A stretch of 64,000 nt of DNA, taken from contig NZ_CP030117.1 of assembly GCF_001039275.2 (NCBI RefSeq), forward strand, positions 3,224,001-3,288,000, in the 5' to 3' direction. Position numbers and translations under genes: made by a program. The notes below the pieces were generated by a model. The model did no database searches, had not been told where the DNA came from, and saw only the letters and a program-made list of their open reading frames with translations. Position 1 is the stretch's first letter. The number at the start of each line of letters is the position of its first letter. This DNA comes from Brevibacillus brevis. Lineage in GTDB: Bacteria > Bacillota > Bacilli > Brevibacillales > Brevibacillaceae. Shown in pieces: positions 11,001 through 18,469 of the stretch.

Positions 11001-13366
11001 GCTAGAAGCTGGATTGCCTTCGTAAACCGCACCGTATCTTTTAGCTGATTGATCCAATATTCGCTGGTGCCCAGAGCTTCTTTCCCTGCCCAGTCTCCTG
11101 TTACACTGGAGATAAACGGAATCTGCATCTGCTGATACGCAACTGGTTGAAAGGCCGCCTGGTAATCATCCAATATCGATTCGACCCGTGACGTATGAAT
11201 CACTTTCGGAAAAGGAAGAGGTGTGCAGATCCATTTGTTTTGTTTCAGCTTCTCTTCTAGGTCCAATACCAAATGTTTGGGTCCGCCAACTACGCAAGAC
11301 ACGTGGTTATCAATGGCAATTTCCAGCGATTCAGACAAGAATGGAGTCACTTCCTCTACCGAAAGCGGAATACTGAGCATCAATCCATCCGGCAGTAGCT
11401 GAAATAACTCCCCACGTTTGACAACCAGTTGAATCGCCTGTTCTAGGGTAAACAGCCCCGCAATCGTCGCCGCGATATATTCGCCCAAACTGTACCCGAT
11501 CACAACATCTGGTTGTATTCCCCATTCCATCAATAACCGGGCTAATGCGTATTCAAAAGCAAACAGAATGACTTGTCCATGATCCAAACTGGCTATCGCT
11601 TCCCTGGCTTGATCCCGATCATTATCTTTTGGAAACAGAATGGAGCGATAATCAACCTCAGAGTATCGTTGGAGGATAGCAAAACAATGATCGAGGTGCT
11701 TCCGGAAAATCTCCTCCTTTGCATAGAGTTCTTGTCCCATGCTGACGTATTGGGATCCTTGACCGGAGAACATGAACACGATTTGTTCAGGCTGTCCATC
11801 TGCCCGATAAGTCTGTGATTGACGGGGATTTTTATCTTTCAAAGCACGGATCAGCTCCGCGCTGCTTTGGCAAACGATTGGCTTGCGATATTCAAAAGAT
11901 TTTCGTCCCATTTGCAATGTATAGGCAATATCACGCAACCTTGTCTGGGGATGTTCCTCCACATGCTTCGCCAGGTTTTCGGCCATCTTTTCCAGCGATT
12001 CGCTGTTTTGGGCGGACAGTAAAATAAGGTGAGGCTGCTGCTCATCCTTCACCGACTCGTCGACCTCAGGGGCTTCCTCCAAAACCAAATGCGCATTTTG
12101 CCCCCCAACGCCAAACGAGCTAATCCCCGCCCGTAAAGGAAATGGCCCATCGCTCCACTCACTCAACTTTGTGTTGATTGTGAACGGACTTTTCTCCATT
12201 TCCAAAATCGGATTGCTCTTCGAAAAATGGATCATGGGAGGGATCTGGCGGTGTTTCAGAGCGAGTACGGTCTTCATGAAGCCCGCCACACCCGATGCTG
12301 CATCCAGATGGCCAATATTGTTTTTGACCGAGCCCAAAACACATTTGGTTTGCCGATCATGAAAAACTTGTTTTAGCGCTGTAAACTCGATGGAATCACC
12401 CAGTTGTGTCCCGGTCCCATGGGTTTCAATGTACGAGATGCTCTCCGGCTCTACATCGGAGAGTTGCAATGCGCTTTGAATGACTTCTCTCTGTCCCTCA
12501 ACACTTGGCGCCATATATCCCGCTTTACGGTTTCCATCGTTGTTGATGGCACTCCCCTTAATAATGGCCCAAATATGGTCTTTATCCGCCAGTGCATTTT
12601 CTAGCGGCTTTAACACGACCACCCCGATCCCGTTTCCAAACAAGATGCCTGATGCTTTTTCGTCAAAGGCACGAATTCGTCCGTCTTTCGATAGAAAGAG
12701 CCCTTCTTCATACAGATATCCGCTTTTATTCGGAATCAAAATGGAAATGCCCCCAGCGAGCGCCATGTCACATTCGCCACTAAGTAAACTGCGGCAGGCA
12801 GTATGAATGGCAGTTAACGACGTGGAGCAAGCGGTCGTTAGTGTTAAGCTGGGTCCTTTTAAATTGAATTTGTAGGAAATTCGTGAGGCGAGAAAATCTT
12901 TGTTGCTCAATTGGATTTCGGAGAAGAGATCGCGATGCTCCCCTTCATAGGAATAAACTCTGGCATTCCAGTTATAATTGCTCGATGCCCCTGCAAAAAC
13001 GCCGATTAATCCGGAATAACTGTCAGGAATATATCCGGCGTCTTCCATGGCTTCCCAGGCAACCTCGTGAAACAGCCGAACCTGCGGGTCCATGACCAGG
13101 GCATCTTTGGGGCTATATCCAAAAAAACGTTCGTCGAAATATTCAAACTGATCGATGATCGCGCCCGCTTTTACATAGTTTTTATTCTGAATGAGTTCAG
13201 GCGGTACTCCTTCTGCTTTGACCTCTTCATCGGTAAAAAACGTAACAGAGTCCAATCCATCCTTGATGTTATTCCAGAATTGCTGGCGATTGTTTGCTCC
13301 CGGAAAGCGGCAGGATAAGCCGATCACGGCGATTTCCAAGCCGTTGAAGTTTCGAGTCTCAGCCAT
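5093..13366 (-). CDS. hybrid PKS/NRPS, KS-AT-KR-ACP-C-A(Gly)-PCP-half C
   Basis: 2757 residues. One PKS extension with ketoreduction, then addition of an amino acid. KS about 10-435 (Cys180); AT about 528-815 with Ser626 in GYSLGEY and a His in place of the usual AFHS His, the only intact cis-AT I find here; structural plus catalytic KR about 900-1330 (TGGLGGIG, catalytic Tyr in GYCAAN); ACP Ser1470; condensation domain about 1525-1960 whose HHxxxDG reads HHLISDE; adenylation about 1997-2470; PCP near 2512. Reading the pocket by eye against GrsA gives D-I-L-Q-L-G-M-I-W-K, which fits glycine. The last ~190 residues resemble only the acceptor half of a condensation domain. The start overlaps the upstream stop by 8 bases and has AAGGAGG, so the genes are coupled. 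The glycine call is inference from the code. Confidence 0.93.
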   Translation of the reverse strand: MAETRNFNGLEIAVIGLSCRFPGANNRQQFWNNIKDGLDSVTFFTDEEVKAEGVPPELIQNKNYVKAGAIIDQFEYFDERFFGYSPKDALVMDPQVRLFHEVAWEAMEDAGYIPDSYSGLIGVFAGASSNYNWNARVYSYEGEHRDLFSEIQLSNKDFLASRISYKFNLKGPSLTLTTACSTSLTAIHTACRSLLSGECDMALAGGISILIPNKSGYLYEEGLFLSKDGRIRAFDEKASGILFGNGIGVVVLKPLENALADKDHIWAIIKGSAINNDGNRKAGYMAPSVEGQREVIQSALQLSDVEPESISYIETHGTGTQLGDSIEFTALKQVFHDRQTKCVLGSVKNNIGHLDAASGVAGFMKTVLALKHRQIPPMIHFSKSNPILEMEKSPFTINTKLSEWSDGPFPLRAGISSFGVGGQNAHLVLEEAPEVDESVKDEQQPHLILLSAQNSESLEKMAENLAKHVEEHPQTRLRDIAYTLQMGRKSFEYRKPIVCQSSAELIRALKDKNPRQSQTYRADGQPEQIVFMFSGQGSQYVSMGQELYAKEEIFRKHLDHCFAILQRYSEVDYRSILFPKDNDRDQAREAIASLDHGQVILFAFEYALARLLMEWGIQPDVVIGYSLGEYIAATIAGLFTLEQAIQLVVKRGELFQLLPDGLMLSIPLSVEEVTPFLSESLEIAIDNHVSCVVGGPKHLVLDLEEKLKQNKWICTPLPFPKVIHTSRVESILDDYQAAFQPVAYQQMQIPFISSVTGDWAGKEALGTSEYWINQLKDTVRFTKAIQLLADQRAIFIEIGPGHDLSALAKRTLGSDPAPKILNLIPFANSNVSEHHHLYKRLGKLWQYGVTIDWNQLNPQGTRIPLPTYPFMRKKFWLEETALQANATNQSKQMVRKNIEDWYYVPSWKRHTPILSSKNNVHKEKRRLIFAEQSLISELLTQKIKQLSEQCIVVYKSEHRQKMNDNEFAINPSKDEDYGWLFQELKASSFTPDETIHMWSLLLEQEEGFTLSDLDTSLDNGYYSLLAIAKEFGLHFYEQSMELKVISNGVCEVTGFDGKEPQKSIILGPIKVIPLEYPAIRCSFFDIDITPGSMDMDKAIDLFLLPFLSQDWNGVVAYQNKYFWFPAYDAISTHAQDGIELKQGGKYLVTGGLGGIGLAVAKFLAQKAQATLILVGRSAFPPKETWQEWLSEHQPDDGVSRTIRRLLEIEQFGGNIHIMNADISDKSQVQELMKKVDCLPGELTGVIHAAGVPDGEMIQRCTRENAKKMLAAKVEGTYFLYETLRERPLDFLILFSSLSAYIPAIGQAGYCAANSFLDSFAIYCHGNKSNLPVLSINWERWRGTGMARQIEEKHKQLTGEELENAITEEEGLHIFSRIGTIQLPQVVISAYDLNELTTRYHDAKIHLISEEIAFDYPQPCNTETYERPDLTTEYTAPQNERERKITEVWEAQFGVRPIGVHDSLFELGGDSIMALSILGKIQKLFNERIPMAYFLNHPTVGGISAYLQQTNPSREGGIHSVARKDYYPLTSVQKRVYFLQKMHPFTTVYNNPGVYQLEGDIDPNSIEQIFQKLIERHEIFRTSFGFVGQEVVQTVHETIPFTIEELVLPEEGMDAAISGFIRPFEPEKAPLIRIGYERNKNMLLIDMHHLISDEMSYQLLIRDFLSFFKGEELPVLPVQYKDYAEWQSSMKVSPAFDRQKQYWLDQFANGEHENKLQLPTDFKPPLIQSFDGDFIQFHIDEQTTERFKRMVKKEAVTVNMGLLALYAALLSKLCQQETVIVGTPVSGRKQTELENLIGPFVDTVALKLCVDAATSFSKLLQVVKQTISSALDHQDYPFEELINSLDIQRDLSRNPLFETMFSFRDVYDKTDQIGGVKEITSLYKHKTAMFSIRFSAWEEGSQIGCEIEYSTNLFARKTMERMARYFEDLMKHVIDEPSIALSEVQMVPENEKQQVLVGFNQTRRQVDPSQNVLSLFESQVEKNPEKIAITIGSSSLSYRELQHAANRLARYLQKKGGMRGKPVGIYIERSLEMAIAMMAVLKAGGSYVPIDASIPLQRLQQIKEEAGLDVIVSTSELLADTKLYFQSTVLLDQEWDEVLQESSTPLNFTVEPSQTAYIIFTSGSTGKPKGVMVPHRALSNFLLSMSREPGMTAEDKLLSVTTFSFDIFGLELFLPLITGATVILATKTEMGDGNQLRLLLETHGITVMQATPATWKMMIMSGWSGSPQLKALCGGESLPTDLAREMLERVGSFWNMYGPTETTIWSTVSEITDAEQQTIGKPIDNTQIYILDSFNKPVPLGVYGEMYIGGMGVASGYVNNPTLTAERFVANPFDSDLHPKMYRTGDIARFLADGTIQCAGRVDDQVKIRGFRVELSEIKAIISSYPGIQDNVVVLDTMVESAGKSGGVDDRCLTSYLVLGTDKAVSFGELKGFLLERLPAYMVPQQFFVIEKIPLNSNQKIDRKKLKSLQQIQLVSSNPFKQPTTEVEEQLTSIWKELLHLERISTADSYFDLGGTSLSVVLMQEKVKEVFELQIHVADIFTHPTIEKLAAYIELSISASQGEGMRGVKLPVNYFLSTNDRGENLPLALELASTTAQGLFQISRFHEMRVEEVMLSLLFYLLKQVSNEVCISIHLLNKHEQVQTVTIDFSNMTDFDSLFLAVKESIKNDNRLNVLADPYHMGQKQDKTLYFLYPLTPSVPSRALSSFNAIWRWEVDNQERIKVYLDYDSLLFKGTELKKVVQGFAHLAKQLVSNVVNT

Positions 13367-16300
13367 TTCGAACCTCCTTCCCCTTTTTTCGCAGCATTTT
13401 TAATTTATCGATCCCTTTATGGACTATCTCGGAGCGATCAAAGCCGAGATCGTTTGCTTCCATTCCCTTGTCTTGCCCTTTCAAATACCCGGCCAGCTTG
13501 CGAATGGTCGGATATTCAAACCAAGAAGAAATCAGAACGGGCTTATCCATGGTCTTCTGGAGGATATCATTGATCCCCACAATATCCATCGAAGTGATTC
13601 CTGCATCAAAGAAATTGTCGTCCAGGCCCATTTTCGTATTCCCAATGTAATCTTGAATCGTTTCTTGAAGCAACATCTCCATGGACAACTCTTTCCGCCC
13701 TTGACTCTTAAGCCGTTCCCCTTTGTATCGGGGCCGGTTGACCCAGAGGGCGAGCCTTGGCTCCAGGTCTGTTGTGGAAACAATGACATGCTCTTCATGA
13801 TGGATGAGAGAGAACAAATAAGCAAAAATTTGTCTACCTTCTGCGGGAGTGATCAGTTGTTCCATACGTTCACTCGCAGCTGTACGGTTGCCTGAATCAG
13901 AAACCGAGAAGTTCCAAGCATCCCAGCCGACGGACATCCATCTGGTTTGACTCTGCTCTTGATTCATCTTTTGGACAAAACTATCCATGAATTGGTTGGC
14001 CGCCGTATAGGCAACCAGTCCAATCCCACCGAGAATCGAAGAGAGGGAAGAGTTCACCATGCAATACGCAATCTCTCTATCTCTAATGAGCTTTTCAAGA
14101 ATGAGGATACCTCTTATTTTCACAGAAAACTCTGCTTCACACATGCTCCGATTGATATGGGCAATCGAGTGCTGGAAGAAATCGCTTACGACTCTGCCCG
14201 CTGAGAAGATAACACCGTCAATCCGTTCAAACCTCTCGTCGATCTCTTCCAATAGGGCCTTCATTTGTGCTTCATCGCTTACATCTACCTGATACAGATG
14301 AACCTGTGCGCCCAGTGCTTTCAGTTGCATGACTTCGCGAATTTTCTGATGGGTAGGATCGCTGTCAGGAGAGTTGGCCAGATACTCCTGCCAGTGTTCT
14401 TCCCGAGGGAACTGTGTGCGTCCAGTCAAAATAATTGTAGCTGGACCCTGATGAGCCAGCGCGCTTGCTGCTGTCAATCCAATCCCGCCCAAACCTCCTA
14501 AAACCAGATGCACCCCTCTAGCTTTACGATCAGAAGCAACGGGCAGATCTAAGCGAATGGGTTCGTACGTTCGTACCCATTTGTGACGGTAGCGGATGGC
14601 CATCATTTTTTCCGGGTCTTGTTTGACCAGCTCCTCAACGAGCAATTTCATGCCGATCTGTTTCTGCTTCTGGAACTCTTCCGCCGAAATTTCCAAATAT
14701 GCGGAATGGACATTTCCAAATTCTTGTGGTATGACCTGGACAGCTCCGAAGGCAGTAGCATAATACGGCGACAAAGCTTCGTTCCCAATAATGGACTGAG
14801 ACGCAGATGCGATAACAAATAACTGAATCGGCTGCTGAGGATCAAGCATCCCAAAAGATTTGCCCATGTGCAATAAGCTGTAAAAAGTAGGCGTCTGTAC
14901 ATGCTGGGAGACATCCTTTTCAAAAAACGAGGGCTCATCTAAAAGACTCCACATGTGAACGATTTTCCAGACCTGTCCCGGTTGAAAAACTTCTCGTAAC
15001 AACGTGAGATACTGCTCGGTCTCTTCCGGATGAATCTCGTACTCATGTGGAGCCAGCTTGAAAAATGAACGGCCAGCTTTTACGGTACACACCCGTTTTC
15101 CTTTTGCTAACAGGGCTTGCTTAACTCCTTCTCCTATTCCGCTAGTATCAGTAAAGATTAAATAGGAATCAGACTGGTCGTCCATACGTGTACGGCCCGA
15201 TCCGTTGTGCTGTTTCCATACGGGACGATACAACCAATTCTCCAGCTCATTTTTACGAATGGCATGTTGTTGTGTCGCTCGATCTTTCTTCTCAAACCAA
15301 TACTTGTCTCTGTCAAAGGCATAGGTGGGGAGGGACAGACGGTTTCTGTTCTCGCCAGAATACAGTTCTTTCCAATGAATGGAGCCCCCTTGCTTCCATA
15401 TCTCCCCTAGACTGTTATGAAAATACCATTCTGTCGATTCCGTCATTTCTTGCGAACGCAACAGTTGGATGACAGGTAGAGGTTCGCATTCAGACCAATC
15501 CCGATGCTTCATCCCCATCTCAATTAGAAGGGGAATGTCCCTCTCCATGAGGTAGTTCTCCATTGAGGATGTAACAGAGATTTGTTGCATGTTGTACAAC
15601 CAAAAATCTGTGTCACGAATCAGCTCGTTCGTGATGGGAGATCCGCTGGATATAACCTCCAGATCATTCCCCCCCACTCTTATCGTCCGTAATACAAAAG
15701 CGAGTTCTTCTTCCATCCGGCTTTGTTGTTCCTTTGCAGAATGAAGCCACTTGTGTTTTAGAACAATGATTCTAACCAGATCATTCATAGATAATAGCTT
15801 CGCATGATAGACAGCGGAGAATATGCCTGTCCCCTCCGCAATCGCCACATGAGGTTTGATTCCGAGAGAAACCATAAAGTCAGCCAATGCGCATTGGTAA
15901 ATGAACTGACTCATTTCCACATACATAGAGTCTAGCTTGTCCTCATGATGATCAAGCCCACATCCCTTCAAGATGCTCTCGATGCTGGGTACATCAACTG
16001 TTCCTGATGTTGTCCAGGCATGGAGATAGCCATCAATGATACAGGCAAAGCCCTTTTCAGTCCGGTACAGCTCGTACCCAATTTTGAGAATCGCTTGACT
16101 TTGCGGCGAAAACAGAAGCCCAGTACGCAGCTCTTCTTTTTCACTTTTGGATACGTCGCCCCTCCCTGTTTCAAGCGAGTGAACAGCTTCTGCGACTGAA
16201 GAGCAAACTACCATTTTTCGATAAGGAAAATGAACACGCCCGGTTTGCAATGAATAGGACACATCCGCAAGGGGAAGTCGGGGATGCTCACGGAAAAATT

Positions 16301-17705
16301 GCGCCATTTTCTTGCAAGCATTCTCTAATGCCTTCTCCGTTTTAGCTGAAAACAATAAGAGATGCTGCTGTCTAAAAGAAGCATCTGAAGGAAAGGAAGG
16401 AGCCTCTTCCAAAATTACGTGGGCATTTGTCCCTCCAATTCCAAAAGAACTAACGCCTCCCTTTGGGGAATGGCTCACTTCTTTCCATAAACGAGGCTTT
16501 GTGTTCACATAGAACGGACTTTGCTCGAATGACAGCTTGGGATTCGGCTGCTCATGGTTAATGCAAGGCGGAATCACTTGATGCTTCAAGGCAAGAGTCG
16601 TTTTGATCAAGCCAATGATGCCTGCTGCGGTATCCAAGTGGCCGATATTGGGTTTGACAGACCCGATGGCGCAAAATTGGGGCTGGGTTGCTTCTGCTTG
16701 AAATACTTCTTTAAGCGCCTTTATTTCAACTGCGTCACCCAGTTCAGTCCCAGTTCCATGCGTTTCAATGTAACTGATTTCACGTGGAGAGACGTTGGCA
16801 ACCGTCAGCGCCTCATGAATGACTTGCGCTTGTCCGATTGGACTCGGCGCAGTATACCCAATCTTTTCATCTCCGTCATTATTGACGGCAGTACCGCAGA
16901 TGACAGCCTGTATGTTGTCGCGATCACGAATGGCATCCGCCAAGCGCTTCAAAACAACAATCCCGATCCCATTTCCAAAAACAGTGCCTGCGGAATCTGT
17001 ATCAAAGACACGACAATGACCATCTGGGGAGACCATGCCTTCTTTTTGGAAGACATACCCTCCTGTTTGCTCACTTCGGATCGTCACGCCCCCTGCCAAT
17101 GCAATGTCACACTCGCCATTCAATAGACTTTGACTAGCTAAATGGACTGCGACCAAGGAGGAGGAGCATGCCGTTTGCACGTTGACGGAAGGCCCACGCA
17201 AACCCAATTTAAACGAAACTTTGGATGCCAAAAAATCTTTTTCATTGCCAATGCCGATTTGCACGTGCCCCAGTCTTTGCACAAGTTCCGGATCTGAATA
17301 AAGACGCAAAAAATAGCTACTGATGCAAGAGCTGGCGTAAACTCCTACCACTTGCTGCTCTATGTCCTGCACACAGCTAGCATCTTCTAGCGCCTCCCAG
17401 GCACATTCGAGAAAGACACGGTGCTGCGGGTCGGTAATCTCTGCATCCTTTTCTGAATAACGGAAAAAGCCTGCATCGAAATACTCTGTATCTTTGAGGA
17501 TAGCTCCTCTCTTTACATATTGAGGGTCGTTGAGGAGATTGACCGGAATACCTGCATCCCTTAACTCCTCATCTGTAAACGTCTTGATGGATTCCACACC
17601 GTTGACGATATTTCGCCAAAAAGCCAAAGGGGTATCGGCATCGGGAACACGGCAGGCCATGCCAATGATGGCAATTTTTGAATGGATTACATCTTCATCC
17701 ATCAC
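13359..17705 (-). CDS. PKS module, KS-AT*(inactive)-KR-ACP
   Basis: 1448 residues; one extension with beta-keto reduction to a hydroxyl. KS about 10-435 with Cys180 in QTACSSSL and the THGTGT and GHLDTAAG histidines. Residues about 528-800 still align with an acyltransferase, but the nucleophile motif is AEGTG (about 623-627) instead of GHSxG and the small subdomain is much shortened, so it cannot load an extender and probably serves as structure or a docking surface. The structural KR half and catalytic KR (LGGLGGIG near 1070; Ser and Tyr in SSL...VAYTAAN) cover about 820-1300. The ACP has Ser1372 in DAGITSMD. The C-terminal tail is basic and helical. Two starts are possible: GTG at 17705, eight bases after GGGAG, or the next codon ATG at 17702. 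The stop overlaps the next synthase start. An extender must come from the discrete AT. Confidence 0.93.
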   Translation of the reverse strand: MMDEDVIHSKIAIIGMACRVPDADTPLAFWRNIVNGVESIKTFTDEELRDAGIPVNLLNDPQYVKRGAILKDTEYFDAGFFRYSEKDAEITDPQHRVFLECAWEALEDASCVQDIEQQVVGVYASSCISSYFLRLYSDPELVQRLGHVQIGIGNEKDFLASKVSFKLGLRGPSVNVQTACSSSLVAVHLASQSLLNGECDIALAGGVTIRSEQTGGYVFQKEGMVSPDGHCRVFDTDSAGTVFGNGIGIVVLKRLADAIRDRDNIQAVICGTAVNNDGDEKIGYTAPSPIGQAQVIHEALTVANVSPREISYIETHGTGTELGDAVEIKALKEVFQAEATQPQFCAIGSVKPNIGHLDTAAGIIGLIKTTLALKHQVIPPCINHEQPNPKLSFEQSPFYVNTKPRLWKEVSHSPKGGVSSFGIGGTNAHVILEEAPSFPSDASFRQQHLLLFSAKTEKALENACKKMAQFFREHPRLPLADVSYSLQTGRVHFPYRKMVVCSSVAEAVHSLETGRGDVSKSEKEELRTGLLFSPQSQAILKIGYELYRTEKGFACIIDGYLHAWTTSGTVDVPSIESILKGCGLDHHEDKLDSMYVEMSQFIYQCALADFMVSLGIKPHVAIAEGTGIFSAVYHAKLLSMNDLVRIIVLKHKWLHSAKEQQSRMEEELAFVLRTIRVGGNDLEVISSGSPITNELIRDTDFWLYNMQQISVTSSMENYLMERDIPLLIEMGMKHRDWSECEPLPVIQLLRSQEMTESTEWYFHNSLGEIWKQGGSIHWKELYSGENRNRLSLPTYAFDRDKYWFEKKDRATQQHAIRKNELENWLYRPVWKQHNGSGRTRMDDQSDSYLIFTDTSGIGEGVKQALLAKGKRVCTVKAGRSFFKLAPHEYEIHPEETEQYLTLLREVFQPGQVWKIVHMWSLLDEPSFFEKDVSQHVQTPTFYSLLHMGKSFGMLDPQQPIQLFVIASASQSIIGNEALSPYYATAFGAVQVIPQEFGNVHSAYLEISAEEFQKQKQIGMKLLVEELVKQDPEKMMAIRYRHKWVRTYEPIRLDLPVASDRKARGVHLVLGGLGGIGLTAASALAHQGPATIILTGRTQFPREEHWQEYLANSPDSDPTHQKIREVMQLKALGAQVHLYQVDVSDEAQMKALLEEIDERFERIDGVIFSAGRVVSDFFQHSIAHINRSMCEAEFSVKIRGILILEKLIRDREIAYCMVNSSLSSILGGIGLVAYTAANQFMDSFVQKMNQEQSQTRWMSVGWDAWNFSVSDSGNRTAASERMEQLITPAEGRQIFAYLFSLIHHEEHVIVSTTDLEPRLALWVNRPRYKGERLKSQGRKELSMEMLLQETIQDYIGNTKMGLDDNFFDAGITSMDIVGINDILQKTMDKPVLISSWFEYPTIRKLAGYLKGQDKGMEANDLGFDRSEIVHKGIDKLKMLRKKGKEVRNG

Positions 17706-17723
17706 TCACATCACTCCCGCTTT

Positions 17724-18380
17724 TCATAATGAAACTCTTGGATGCTGAAAAAGGGTTTGCAACGCATGTCTGAGTTCATCGACGCTATAGGCAAAATAGC
17801 TAGGCGATTCTTGCTGGAGCACTTCTACCGAATTATGGCCCCATGCGACCGCAATGCTTTTGACCTCCGCCTCTCTGGCACAAATGAGATCGTTTTTTCC
17901 GTCTCCAACAAATACAGAGTGTTCAACATTGGAGTGCAGTTGCTCGATGGCGAGCAGAAGGCTTTCCGGATGCGGCTTCGGATGGGTTACATCATCCGAA
18001 CAGACCACTGTGTCAAAATAATCAATCAGCTCGAATTCTTTCAGGATGTGGATGGTTCGCTTCCGATCTTTTCCCGTACATAATCCGCATTTCCATCCTT
18101 CGTTTTGGATGAAGCGCAAAATCTCCTCCATCCCCTCTACAATCTCAATCAGGTGGATATTGGAGCTAGCTATTCTCCGATAATGTTCAACCATGCTAAG
18201 TGGCAGGTTCATTTTACTGAAAATGTTGGGAATGGAATCCCCACTGTGCCCCAGAAACTCCTCAAAAGAGGGAAGCGGACCATTGGAAACGAGCTGAAAG
18301 CTATCAAAGAATGCCTTACGCTGTACTTCTAGCGAATCAATAATCACTCCATCGAAGTCAAACACGACACTTTTTTGCAT
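17724..18380 (-). CDS. HAD-superfamily phosphatase, phosphoglycolate phosphatase-like
   Basis: 218 residues, typical for the subfamily. Motif I is FDFDGVIIDS with the nucleophile Asp8 and acid/base Asp10. Motif II is the Thr in LCTGKDR, the Lys of motif III lies near PKPHPE, and motif IV is the acidic GDGKNDLICA. A helical cap sits between motifs I and II, as in phosphoglycolate phosphatase and beta-phosphoglucomutase. It should hydrolyse a small phosphoester (or, less likely, act as a mutase); the substrate cannot be told from sequence. It is not an FkbH-type glyceryl-ACP synthase, which is larger. It sits between two synthase genes in the same direction with a good AAAGGAG ribosome binding site, so it probably acts in the pathway, for example by dephosphorylating a precursor or a phosphorylated intermediate. 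Confidence 0.85.
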   Translation of the reverse strand: MQKSVVFDFDGVIIDSLEVQRKAFFDSFQLVSNGPLPSFEEFLGHSGDSIPNIFSKMNLPLSMVEHYRRIASSNIHLIEIVEGMEEILRFIQNEGWKCGLCTGKDRKRTIHILKEFELIDYFDTVVCSDDVTHPKPHPESLLLAIEQLHSNVEHSVFVGDGKNDLICAREAEVKSIAVAWGHNSVEVLQQESPSYFAYSVDELRHALQTLFQHPRVSL

Positions 18381-18426
18381 ACCCTTCTCCTTTACCCTTC
18401 AAATGTCCAAAGCAGGAGGAGTCACC

Positions 18427-18445
18427 CGGAGCGCGAGGCGCCCCG
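18427..18445 (-). other. GC-rich intergenic hairpin
   Basis: On the minus strand CGGGGCG and CGCTCCG can pair (7 bp including one G-U) around a 5-base loop in the 89-base gap between the synthase stop and the HAD phosphatase start. No T-run follows, so it is not an intrinsic terminator. It could protect or segment the transcript; this is a weak call. Confidence 0.25.
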
Positions 18446-18469
18446 ATTTCCTGTCTCCCCGATGGCCTT

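Noticed and set aside
18427..18445. GC-rich hairpin as a terminator before the HAD gene
   Set aside because: No T-run follows on the minus strand.
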